A program made the translations under genes and the position numbers. A stretch of 39,229 bases of DNA from Bacteroidales bacterium (lineage in GTDB: Bacteria; Bacteroidota; Bacteroidia; Bacteroidales; Muribaculaceae), in the NCBI GenBank assembly GCA_014800735.1, contig JAAVFP010000056.1:1-39229 (forward strand), given 5' to 3'. Of this stretch, positions 9,327 to 16,560 are shown piece after piece (positions within the stretch are counted from its first letter, which is position 1; every line of letters starts with the position of its first letter). Below the pieces are notes generated by a model. That model saw nothing but the letters and a program-made list of their open reading frames with translations, made no database searches and was not told the origin of the DNA.

Positions 9327-9346
9327 TTAACAATATTAATTGTTAA
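9327..9346. repeat. 8-bp inverted repeat in rprX leader
   Basis: TTAACAAT and ATTGTTAA are separated by 4 bp in the AT-rich leader before rprX. It could be a regulator binding site or a small hairpin. There is no T run after it, so it is not a terminator. Confidence 0.4.
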
Positions 9347-9382
9347 CAAAATATAGGTTAAGATTAACTTTCCACCCCACTG

Positions 9383-10912
9383 ATGAAGAAACAAACTATC
9401 TGGATTCTCACCGTACTGATGGCCATAGCCTTTCTTGGCTTGCTGTGCATTCAGATTTTCTACATGAAGAATATCGCACAGATTCGCTACGAGCAGTTTG
9501 CGCAAGGCGTCCGCCAGAGCCTTGTGGCTGTCACCATGCACCTTGAGCAGGACGAAACGCGCCACTTCCTGGAGGACGACGTGCGACAGGTGCAGACCTC
9601 GGCCGTCGCATCGCAGTTTCTGGGCGAACGCCAGCCAAGCACCGGCGGCATCAAATACTCCTTTACCACCAGCACCGGCCTGGAGGCCGACCTCACCATC
9701 AAGGGCAACCTCAACGAAATCACCAACCTGCAGAAAAGCAACAACCTGAGCGCACACTACCGCTCGCTGCAGGACACCTACCGCGACCGTTACCTCTACC
9801 AGAAGGGCGTGCTAGACGATGTTATCCTCAACATCATATCCAAAGCCTCGGACCGCCCCATCAGTGAGCGTGCCGACTCGGCTCGCGTGGCCACATATCT
9901 GCGCCAGGAGCTCGACACACTGGGCCTGAAGGTGCCCTTTGAGTTCGCCGTGGCCAACCACAACGGCACCGTGCTGTACAAAACCAGCGATTTCGGCGCC
10001 AATATCTCCGACCGCGACAACATGTTCGTGCAGACACTGTTTCCCAACGATGTCACCCGCCAGCATAGCTACCTGAAAGTGTATTTCCCCACCAAGAGCG
10101 ATTATATTTTCTCCTCCGTTTCGTTCATGGTGCCGGCCTTCGCCTTCACGCTTATCCTGCTTGTGATTTTCGTCTACACCATCATCGTGGCCTTCAGGCA
10201 GAAGAAGCTCACCGAGATGAAGAACGACTTCATCAACAACATGACCCACGAGTTCAAGACGCCAATATCGTCCATTTCGCTGGCCTCGCAGATGCTCAAC
10301 GACCCCGCCGTGCGCAAGTCGCCCACCATGCTCCAGCAGATTTCCACCGTGATTACGGACGAAACCAAGCGCCTGCGCTTCCAAGTGGAAAAGGTGCTTC
10401 AGATGTCGATGTTCGACCGCCAGAAAGCCACCCTGAAGCTCGACGAAGTAGATGCCAATGCGGCTATCTTCAACATTGTCAACACATTCAAACTGAAAGT
10501 TGAAAAATACGGCGGCTCCATCGAGGCCGACCTGGACGCCATGGATGCCATCGTGACCGTGGACGAGATGCACTTCACCAACGTGATTTTCAATCTGCTT
10601 GACAACGCCGTGAAGTACCGCTCCGAGGAGCGTCCGCTGCAACTGGTGGTAACCTCGCGCAACCCCGACGAGGAAACGCTCGAGATTACCGTGGCCGACA
10701 ACGGCATCGGCATCCGCCGCGACGACCTCAAGAAAATTTTCGATAAATTCTACCGTGTGTCCACCGGCAACCGCCACGATGTGAAGGGTTTCGGACTGGG
10801 CCTGGCCTACGTGCGCAAGATGATAACCGAGCTCGGCGGCGACATCAAGGTGGAAAGCGAATTTAACTCAGGAACAAAATTTATAATTATATTACCCCTC
10901 TCTAAAAACTGA
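9383..10912 (+). CDS. rprX: sensor histidine kinase RprX-like
   Basis: This 509-residue inner-membrane kinase has a first helix at about 7-27, a periplasmic sensor region at about 30-245 with no recognised fold, and a second helix at about 248-270. HisKA follows with the phosphoacceptor His289 in NNMTHEFKTPISS. The HATPase domain shows the N box NLLDNAVKY, the G1 box VADNGIGI and the G2 box KGFGLGLAYVRKM. It matches RprX of Bacteroides fragilis in size and in pairing with a highly RprY-like regulator 5 bp downstream. The signal sensed is unknown. The start ATG at 9383 is immediately followed by the membrane segment. Confidence 0.88.
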   Translation: MKKQTIWILTVLMAIAFLGLLCIQIFYMKNIAQIRYEQFAQGVRQSLVAVTMHLEQDETRHFLEDDVRQVQTSAVASQFLGERQPSTGGIKYSFTTSTGLEADLTIKGNLNEITNLQKSNNLSAHYRSLQDTYRDRYLYQKGVLDDVILNIISKASDRPISERADSARVATYLRQELDTLGLKVPFEFAVANHNGTVLYKTSDFGANISDRDNMFVQTLFPNDVTRQHSYLKVYFPTKSDYIFSSVSFMVPAFAFTLILLVIFVYTIIVAFRQKKLTEMKNDFINNMTHEFKTPISSISLASQMLNDPAVRKSPTMLQQISTVITDETKRLRFQVEKVLQMSMFDRQKATLKLDEVDANAAIFNIVNTFKLKVEKYGGSIEADLDAMDAIVTVDEMHFTNVIFNLLDNAVKYRSEERPLQLVVTSRNPDEETLEITVADNGIGIRRDDLKKIFDKFYRVSTGNRHDVKGFGLGLAYVRKMITELGGDIKVESEFNSGTKFIIILPLSKN

Positions 10913-10917
10913 AAGAT

Positions 10918-11622
10918 ATGGAAGACCGAATGAGAATTCTGCTCTGCGAGGACGACGAGAACCTCGGCATGCTCCTGCGCGAATACCTCCAGGCCAAGGG
11001 CTACAACGCCGACCTTTATGTGGACGGCGATGCCGGCTACAAGGCATTCCTGAAAGGAAAATACGACATCTGCGTGCTCGACGTGATGATGCCCAAAAAG
11101 GACGGTTTCGCCCTGGCACAGGAAATCCGCACCGTCAACACTCAGGTGCCAATCATTTTCCTCACTGCCAAATCACTGAAGGATGATATCCTTGAAGGCT
11201 TCAAAATCGGTGCCGACGACTACATCACCAAACCGTTCTCGATGGAAGAACTCGTGTTCCGCATCGAGGCCATCCTGCGCCGCGTCAAGGGCAAGAAGGG
11301 CAAGGAAATCACAATGTACAAAATCGGCAACTTCACCTTCGACACCCAGAAGCAGGTGCTGATGATCGGCGACAAAATCACCAAGCTCACCACCAAGGAA
11401 AGCGAACTGCTGAGCCTGCTGTGCGCACATGTCAACGAAATTCTGGAGCGCAACTACGCCCTGAAAACCATCTGGATTGATGATAACTACTTCAACGCCC
11501 GCTCCATGGACGTGTACATCACCAAGCTGCGCAAGCACCTGAAGGATGATCCCTCCATCGAAATCATCAACATCCACGGCAAGGGATACAAGCTCATCGC
11601 GCCCGAAGCCACAGCACAGTAA
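10918..11622 (+). CDS. rprY: OmpR-family response regulator RprY
   Basis: This 234-residue response regulator has a receiver domain at 1-120, with the acidic pocket near Glu11-Asp13, phosphoacceptor Asp55 in VLDVMMPKKDGF and the conserved Lys in DDYITKPFS. A winged-helix OmpR/PhoB DNA-binding domain follows at about 135-230 (LTTKESELL, MDVYITKLRKHLKDD, IINIHGKGYKL). From memory the protein is close to B. fragilis RprY along its whole length. The gap to rprX is 5 bp, so the pair is one operon. It ends at strong hairpins. Its regulon cannot be deduced from this window. Confidence 0.92.
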   Translation: MEDRMRILLCEDDENLGMLLREYLQAKGYNADLYVDGDAGYKAFLKGKYDICVLDVMMPKKDGFALAQEIRTVNTQVPIIFLTAKSLKDDILEGFKIGADDYITKPFSMEELVFRIEAILRRVKGKKGKEITMYKIGNFTFDTQKQVLMIGDKITKLTTKESELLSLLCAHVNEILERNYALKTIWIDDNYFNARSMDVYITKLRKHLKDDPSIEIINIHGKGYKLIAPEATAQ

Positions 11623-11647
11623 TTACGGACAACCAACAGAATATACC

Positions 11648-11677
11648 CCGGGCGCCTGCGCCAGTTTCGGCGCCCGG
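11648..11677. terminator. 9-bp GC-rich hairpin after rprY
   Basis: CCGGGCGCC (11648-11656) and GGCGCCCGG (11669-11677) form a perfect 9-bp stem with a 12-nt loop. It is followed by A-rich rather than T-rich sequence. It may back up the stronger terminator just downstream. Confidence 0.45.
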
Positions 11678-11692
11678 AATAGAAAAGTAAAA

Positions 11693-11752
11693 CCGAAGGC
11701 CGCCGGAAAGGATACTCAGTGTTATCCTTTCCGGCGGCCTTCGGGCTTTTTG
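11693..11752. terminator. strong bidirectional terminator between rprY and the ECF operon
   Basis: A 22-bp perfect stem (11693-11714 with 11723-11744) encloses an 8-nt loop. It is followed by GCTTTTTG on the plus strand and by GGTTTTACTTTTC on the minus strand, so it can end transcription of both convergent operons. Confidence 0.93.
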
Positions 11753-11759
11753 ATGAAGT

Positions 11760-12149
11760 TTAGCGGCGTTGGCGAGCCATGGCGAGGTCGAAGGCGTTGA
11801 GCGCCGACACCATCGAGGTGACGGCAATGATGGCCCAGGCCACCAGCTGCCAGTTGAGGTGCATGGTCCTGACAGAAATGAAGCCGGGAAGCTCGAAGCT
11901 GACATTGGCAATCATGCTGCCGAACAGGGGCAGGAGCAGAGCCAGGATGCCGCCGACAAGGATGCCGGTGAGAGCGGCAATCACCACGGCGCGACGGAAA
12001 TAGCGCTCACGGCTGGCGCTGTGGGCCTTCACAAGCTCCACCTGCTCCATGTTCTTCATCAGCTGTGCCATGAAAGCATTGTCGCCTTCGGGCAATTTGG
12101 GATTATACCCGGCAAAAATATCTTTAAGTTTGTCGTCTTCCATAATCAT
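11760..12149 (-). CDS. membrane protein of ECF operon, probable anti-sigma factor
   Basis: The protein is 129 residues. About 55 N-terminal residues are soluble and charged (LKDIFAGYNPKLPEGDNAF, then MKNMEQVELVKAH), followed by two membrane helices (about 54-80 and 98-118). It follows the ECF sigma gene with an ATGA overlap (12146-12149), the typical position of an anti-sigma factor. The N-terminal F-x-x-Y-x-P-x-L and M-E-x-V-E-x-x-K pattern resembles small membrane proteins that follow ECF sigma genes in Bacteroidales. No zinc-binding anti-sigma motif is present. The function is inferred from position and topology only. Confidence 0.6.
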   Translation of the reverse strand: MIMEDDKLKDIFAGYNPKLPEGDNAFMAQLMKNMEQVELVKAHSASRERYFRRAVVIAALTGILVGGILALLLPLFGSMIANVSFELPGFISVRTMHLNWQLVAWAIIAVTSMVSALNAFDLAMARQRR

Positions 12150-12628
12150 TGATAAGTGCTTAGAATATTGCGCAGATGGTTGCGGCCGCGGCTCAGGTGC
12201 TGACGCACTGCGGCTTCGCTCGTATCGGTTATTTCGGCTATCTCCTTTGTTGAATAGGAATCCATGTAGAACAGAAGCACCGCCGTGCGCTCCTTGGGCG
12301 GAAGGCCATCGAGGGCGGCGTGGAGTTCCTGATATTCGAAGGAGCTGTCGGCCCCTTCGGGGGCCATCGCGGTGTGCGCCTGGTCGAGCTCCTCGGTGGG
12401 ACGCGCCGAACGCTTATGAGTGACGAAGGTGTTGTAGGCGATGCGGTAGATCCAGGTGGTGAACCGGGCATCCTCGCGAAACCCCTCGCACGACAGATAG
12501 GCTTTGATGAGGCTTTCCTGCGCAATATCCTCAGCGAGCTGCGAATCGCCGCAGCAAAGAGCGGTCAGGAAGCGCCTGAGCGCTCTCTGACAGCCCTCCA
12601 CATGGTTTATGAACTGCTCGCGGGTCAT
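12146..12628 (-). CDS. ECF-type RNA polymerase sigma factor
   Basis: This 160-residue sigma-70 family factor has region 2 at about 10-80 (DIAQESLIKAYLS, FTTWIYRIAYNTFVTHKR), a linker (about 80-100), and region 4 at about 103-156 with the recognition helix TKEIAEITDTSEAAVRQHLSRGRNHLR. It would direct RNA polymerase to an alternative promoter class. It is the middle gene of a three-gene unit, 6 bp after the DUF6249 gene and overlapping the membrane-protein gene. The promoter-like pair upstream of the unit (13102-13132) suggests autoregulation. Confidence 0.93.
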   Translation of the reverse strand: MTREQFINHVEGCQRALRRFLTALCCGDSQLAEDIAQESLIKAYLSCEGFREDARFTTWIYRIAYNTFVTHKRSARPTEELDQAHTAMAPEGADSSFEYQELHAALDGLPPKERTAVLLFYMDSYSTKEIAEITDTSEAAVRQHLSRGRNHLRNILSTYQ

Positions 12629-12634
12629 TGCAAC

Positions 12635-13054
12635 TTATTCCTCGGCCGATTTGTTTTCTTCGCTCAGGATGTGGGGCTTGGACACGAAGTAGACAACGAG
12701 ATTACCGATGCCGATGGCATAGGAACCGGCAGCCACAAGGGCAAGCACGTTCTGCGCGTTGGATTCAAAATCGGTCAGATAAACCATAATGGCAAGGATT
12801 GTGCAAAGCACGGCCAGAACGCTGAACAGGACACCGCGTTTCAGGCGCGAGAAGAGCACGTCGCGTTCGGTTTTGGCCGGTCGGGCCAGGGCTTCGGCAA
12901 GCTTGTCGGCGTCGATGTCCTTGTTGGTTTCAATTGCCTTGATGAGCACTTCGCTGCGGAGCTTGTCGTTGTTCATTTTCATGCGGGTTGTGAGCCACAC
13001 TACGGTTACGGGCAGAACCACACACACTGCGATGGGTACTAATGTATTGGGCAT
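12635..13054 (-). CDS. DUF6249-like small membrane protein
   Basis: The protein has 139 residues from the ATG at 13054. The frame stays open further upstream, but that extension runs through the promoter region and is not hydrophobic at its start. The N-terminal helix (residues 1-21: TLVPIAVCVVLPVTVVW) is followed by a soluble segment (about 25-70), then two more helices (about 72-92 and 103-123). This resembles DUF6249 proteins, which often precede ECF sigma genes in Bacteroidetes. No enzymatic motif is visible. As first gene of the sigma operon it may be a sensor or regulator of the sigma factor, by inference. Confidence 0.7.
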   Translation of the reverse strand: MPNTLVPIAVCVVLPVTVVWLTTRMKMNNDKLRSEVLIKAIETNKDIDADKLAEALARPAKTERDVLFSRLKRGVLFSVLAVLCTILAIMVYLTDFESNAQNVLALVAAGSYAIGIGNLVVYFVSKPHILSEENKSAEE

Positions 13055-13101
13055 ATTTTGAGTTTTATTGTTACTAAAGATGTTTCTGAGGGCTCTCGTA
13101 T

Positions 13102-13132
13102 GTAAGACTACTCGGAACGGCGAAATGTGACA
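13102..13132 (-). promoter_or_regulatory. probable ECF-sigma-dependent promoter of the sigma operon
   Basis: On the minus strand, TGTCACATTT (13132-13123) is followed, 18 bp after TGTCAC, by GTCTTAC (13108-13102), 47 bp before the DUF6249 start. Pairs of TGTaAC/TGTCAC and GTCTTA are seen upstream of ECF sigma operons in Bacteroidetes (from memory). No TAnnTTTG box is present, which fits a promoter read by the sigma factor itself. Confidence 0.6.
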
Positions 13133-13140
13133 CGCGGAGT

Positions 13141-13184
13141 GAAAAAAATTTGCCCGCGCAGGTCGGTCAACCTGCGCGAGCAAA
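13141..13184 (-). terminator. intrinsic terminator after FadL-type gene
   Basis: Arms at 13170-13184 and 13149-13163 pair over 14 of 15 positions, and the minus-strand transcript then runs into seven T residues. It ends the FadL-type transcript just upstream of the ECF promoter. Confidence 0.9.
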
Positions 13185-13204
13185 TGGTGAGAGTCAGATA
13201 AGCA

Positions 13205-14524
13205 TCAGAAATTCAGGCGGAAACCGATGGCGGGGTTCCATGCGTGAACACTGTAATCAGCCGTGAAAGTGCGCTGGGTGTTGGTGAGCAGGTCGGCATA
13301 GGTGCAGCTCTTGTCCTTGCCCCCTACTCCACCCACATACTGCAGGGCGGCGTCGATGGCGAAATTCTTTACGGGCGAGAACGAGAAGCCCACCGAGGGT
13401 TCAATCTTGGTCATGCCGGGAGTCTCGGGATTGTAGTGCTCGGAATTCACGGGGGTGGTATCAATCATCAGGCCGGCACGCACATCGAAGCGGCGTGTGA
13501 GCGAGTACTGCGCGCCCAGGTGGTAGGTCATCGAGTTCTTGTAGTTCTTGGTCAGATACTGGTTGTAGGGCTTGAGGGTTTCACTCAGGAATTCGATGTC
13601 GAGGGTCTTGTAAGCGCTCCAGCCATTCCACTGCACATCGGCTGCAATCACCAGGCCGGCAACCGGACGGAAAGCGGCACCAACATTGAGCACTGCCACC
13701 GCAGGCATGGTAGCCTTGAAATTAGCCTGGTCCAGAATGCCGAGCGACTGCTGCAGGAGCTGACCGGCCATTTCGTTGGCGTAGCTCACGGAGGCATCGC
13801 CGCACTTCACAGTCAGGTTCATCTTGCTGCGGAAGGAAGCGCCCACACTCCAGCGCGGGGTGATGTCCCACAGCACGCCCACGTTCACACCCACGGTGGT
13901 GGCGGCACGGCCGGTGAGATTAATGGACGCGGGGGTGTCCGTGAAAGTGTAGGGAACACCCTGCGATGCAAGCAGCATGTTCATGGACTCCACCGGCACC
14001 AGACCCTTGTCGAGGTCCACCGAGCCGAAGGAAATCATAGCGCCCACACCGATGGAGAAGTTGGAAACCGGACGCCAGGCCAGGGTGGGCTGCACGGTGA
14101 AGGCCTTGAGGCTTACTTTCTGGTTGAGCACGGCACCGGGCCAGTTTTCACCCCAGTTGATGGTGCTTCCGTAGGGGGTGTAGAAGCTGATACCGGCAGC
14201 GAAATTGTCGTAGACCTTCATGCCCAGATTGAATGCCATCGGAGTGGATGTAGGGTTGGAGGTTTTCCAGTCGGTGCCGTTGACCTTGGCGGTGGCATGA
14301 GCGAAAATGCCCGTCACCGAGCCCTGGAAATCAATAGCCTTATCCAGGAAACCGAGACCGGCAGGATTGAAAATCATGCTTTCGGAACCCAGATGAAGCG
14401 CTGTGCCTGTGTGGCCCATGCCGTTCTGGCGGGCGCTCAGGGAGTTTACCTGGTAGCCCTCGGCCATAGCGCCAAACGCCGCACATGCTGCAAGCACTGC
14501 GGCGGCGAATTTTCTTTTTACCAT
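13205..14524 (-). CDS. OmpP1/FadL/TodX family outer membrane protein
   Basis: This 439-residue protein has a signal peptide (MVKRKFAAAVLAACAAFGAMA), and the mature part begins with the FadL-like segment YQVNSLSARQNGMGHTGTA. NPAGLGF follows, matching the conserved N-P-A-x-L signature of the family. The remainder alternates short hydrophobic beta strands and loops and ends in aromatic GFRLNF, as expected of a 14-strand barrel. FadL proteins import long-chain fatty acids and other hydrophobic compounds across the outer membrane; the substrate here is unknown. It starts 30 bp after the D-2-hydroxyacid dehydrogenase gene with no promoter visible between, so the two may share a transcript. Confidence 0.88.
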   Translation of the reverse strand: MVKRKFAAAVLAACAAFGAMAEGYQVNSLSARQNGMGHTGTALHLGSESMIFNPAGLGFLDKAIDFQGSVTGIFAHATAKVNGTDWKTSNPTSTPMAFNLGMKVYDNFAAGISFYTPYGSTINWGENWPGAVLNQKVSLKAFTVQPTLAWRPVSNFSIGVGAMISFGSVDLDKGLVPVESMNMLLASQGVPYTFTDTPASINLTGRAATTVGVNVGVLWDITPRWSVGASFRSKMNLTVKCGDASVSYANEMAGQLLQQSLGILDQANFKATMPAVAVLNVGAAFRPVAGLVIAADVQWNGWSAYKTLDIEFLSETLKPYNQYLTKNYKNSMTYHLGAQYSLTRRFDVRAGLMIDTTPVNSEHYNPETPGMTKIEPSVGFSFSPVKNFAIDAALQYVGGVGGKDKSCTYADLLTNTQRTFTADYSVHAWNPAIGFRLNF

Positions 14525-14554
14525 AGAAATTGTATCAATTGAAATTATAATTGG

Positions 14555-15523
14555 TTAGTTGACAACGTTTTGAGGACAGCCTTCCGTGAAAGCCCGGACA
14601 TTGGCCACGGCAATTTCCATCAGGCGGCTGCGGGCCTCGGCCGATGCCCAGGCAAGGTGCGGCGTGATGAAACAGTTGCGGGCACCCAGCAGCGGACAGT
14701 CCGCCTTGGGAGGCTCCTGCGCCAGCACATCGAGGCCGGCGGCATAGATGCGGCCCGAATTGAGTGCATCGGCCAAAGCCTGTTCATCCACCACAGGGCC
14801 GCGGCTGGTGTTGATGATTATAGCGGAGGGCTTCATCAGCGCGAGGCGGCGGGCATCAACAAGATTGCGGGTTTCGGGAGTGAGCGGACAGTGGAAACTG
14901 AGCACATCGGCAGCCGCGAAAAGCTCGTCGAGTTCCATCTTTACAAATCCCTCGGGAAGCTCCGAAGCTGCCTTCGAAGTATAGACAGCCACACGCATAC
15001 CCATGGCCGATGCTATCGCAGCCACGGCACGACCGATGCTCCCCAGGCCGACAATGCCGAAAGTTTTGCCGGCAAGCTCGCTCCACTCAAGGTCGCGATA
15101 TGAAAAATCGGGCGAGTTGGCCCAGCGGCCGGCGGCGTTCTCGGCAGCGTAGTGCTCCACACGGTTGGTGATTGCCAGCAGGAGTGCGAACACAGTCTGA
15201 GCCACCGAGGCGGTGCTGTAGGACGGAATGTTGGTCACCACAATTCCGGCGGCGCGTGCTGCGGCAGTGTCAACCACATTGTAGCCCGTGGCCAGCACAC
15301 CGATGTAGCGCAGGCGTGGAAGGGCCGCAATGGTGTCGGCGTCAATCACCACCTTGTTGGAGAGGATGGCCTCGGCATCGCCTATGCGCTCAATTAGTTC
15401 GGTGGGCGCCGTGCGGGCGTAGACCTCGAAGTCGGCAATCGCGGCAAAAGGTGCCCAGCGGCTGTCGTCGGCAGGATAGAGTGTGGCGCCGTCAAGACAC
15501 ACTATTCGGTTGATGGATTTCAT
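14555..15523 (-). CDS. D-2-hydroxyacid dehydrogenase (glycerate/hydroxypyruvate reductase-like)
   Basis: This 322-residue NAD(P)-dependent enzyme interconverts 2-keto acids and D-2-hydroxyacids. The Rossmann motif GLGSIG is at 159-164. The catalytic triad is visible as Arg241 (NTSRGPVVDE), Glu270 (LAQEPP) and His289 (PHLAWAS). The sequence is closest in pattern to glycerate dehydrogenase (HprA); D-lactate or other substrates cannot be excluded. It lacks the C-terminal ACT domain of many SerA proteins. The start codon lies only 9 bp beyond the T run of the prs terminator, and no TAnnTTTG box was seen in the 75-bp gap, so its own promoter is unclear. Confidence 0.9.
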   Translation of the reverse strand: MKSINRIVCLDGATLYPADDSRWAPFAAIADFEVYARTAPTELIERIGDAEAILSNKVVIDADTIAALPRLRYIGVLATGYNVVDTAAARAAGIVVTNIPSYSTASVAQTVFALLLAITNRVEHYAAENAAGRWANSPDFSYRDLEWSELAGKTFGIVGLGSIGRAVAAIASAMGMRVAVYTSKAASELPEGFVKMELDELFAAADVLSFHCPLTPETRNLVDARRLALMKPSAIIINTSRGPVVDEQALADALNSGRIYAAGLDVLAQEPPKADCPLLGARNCFITPHLAWASAEARSRLMEIAVANVRAFTEGCPQNVVN

Positions 15524-15531
15524 TTTATCAT

Positions 15532-15576
15532 AAAAAAAGCAATGCGGCAGCGCAAGCAGTGCGCTCCCACATTGCT
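15532..15576 (-). terminator. intrinsic terminator after prs
   Basis: On the minus strand the arms AGCAATGTGGGAGCGCA and TGCGCTGCCGCATTGCT pair with two interruptions, followed by seven T residues. The T run ends 9 bp before the start codon of the next gene. Confidence 0.88.
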
Positions 15577-15598
15577 CCTATTTGCTTAAACGTAAGAA

Positions 15599-16543
15599 TT
15601 ACTTAATGAGGTACTGCGACGAGATGGATTCGTTGCAGTGAACACGACGGATGGTGTCGGCGAACAGGCGGGCAACCGAAAGGATGGTGCACTTCTTGCT
15701 GTCCTTGGTGTAGGGGATGGAGTTGGTGAAAATCATCTCGGTGAGGGCGCAATCGTTGACACGCTCCGTGGCGGGGTCGCTCATAATAGCGTGCGAGGCA
15801 AGCGCGCGGACACTCTTGGCACCGTTTTCCATCATCAGGTTGGCAGCCTTGGTGATTGTGCCGGCGGTATCGACCATGTCATCCACAAGGATAACGTTCT
15901 TGTCCTTGACGTCGCCGATAACTGTCATCTTGGCAACCACATTGGCCTTGGCGCGCTGTTTGTGGCACAGAACCAGAGGAAGGTCCAGGTACTTGGCGTA
16001 GCTGTTGGCGCGCTTTGCACCGCCAACGTCCGGAGTGGCGATAACCATATCCTCCAGCTTGAGGCTCTGGATGTAGGGGATGAACACCGACGAGGCGTAG
16101 AGGTGGTCAACGGGAACGTCGAAGAAGCCCTGAATCTGGTCGGCATGGAGGTCCATTGTAATCACGCGGTCAACACCGGCAGCGGTGAGCATGTTGGACA
16201 CCAGCTTGGCTGCAATGGAAACACGCGGTTTGTCCTTGCGGTCCTGACGGGCCCATCCGAAATAGGGCATCACCGCAATTACGCTCTTGGCCGATGCGCG
16301 CTTGGCGGCATCAATCATCAGGAGGAGCTCCATGAGGTTGTCGCTGTTGGGGAAGGTGGACTGCACGAGGTAGACCTCGCAGCCGCGAACCGATTCCTCG
16401 AACGATACTTCGAATTCGCCGTCGGCAAAACGTTCGATTTTCATTTTACCGAGTTCTACGCCGAGTTCTTTGCAAATTTCCTCAGCCATATAGCGCGACT
16501 TGTCGCCGGCGAAAATTTTGAAGGGTGGAAGTGCTGTATCCAT
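15599..16543 (-). CDS. prs: ribose-phosphate pyrophosphokinase (PRPP synthetase)
   Basis: This 314-residue cytosolic enzyme makes 5-phosphoribosyl-1-pyrophosphate from ribose 5-phosphate and ATP, the entry point to purine, pyrimidine, histidine, tryptophan and NAD synthesis. Diagnostic motifs are FADGE (39-43), the flexible-loop and metal segment around DLHADQIQGFF (131-141), and the PRPP-binding VDDMVDTAGT (220-229). The length is the normal bacterial value. It follows the GH13 gene by 17 bp, with no promoter in between, and ends at the terminator 15532-15576. Confidence 0.96.
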   Translation of the reverse strand: MDTALPPFKIFAGDKSRYMAEEICKELGVELGKMKIERFADGEFEVSFEESVRGCEVYLVQSTFPNSDNLMELLLMIDAAKRASAKSVIAVMPYFGWARQDRKDKPRVSIAAKLVSNMLTAAGVDRVITMDLHADQIQGFFDVPVDHLYASSVFIPYIQSLKLEDMVIATPDVGGAKRANSYAKYLDLPLVLCHKQRAKANVVAKMTVIGDVKDKNVILVDDMVDTAGTITKAANLMMENGAKSVRALASHAIMSDPATERVNDCALTEMIFTNSIPYTKDSKKCTILSVARLFADTIRRVHCNESISSQYLIK

Positions 16544-16560
16544 TTTGGAAATATGATATA

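Noticed and set aside
13244-14542. Plus-strand open frame of 432 codons opposite the FadL-type gene
   Set aside because: The minus-strand product has a signal peptide and FadL signature; this frame has neither.
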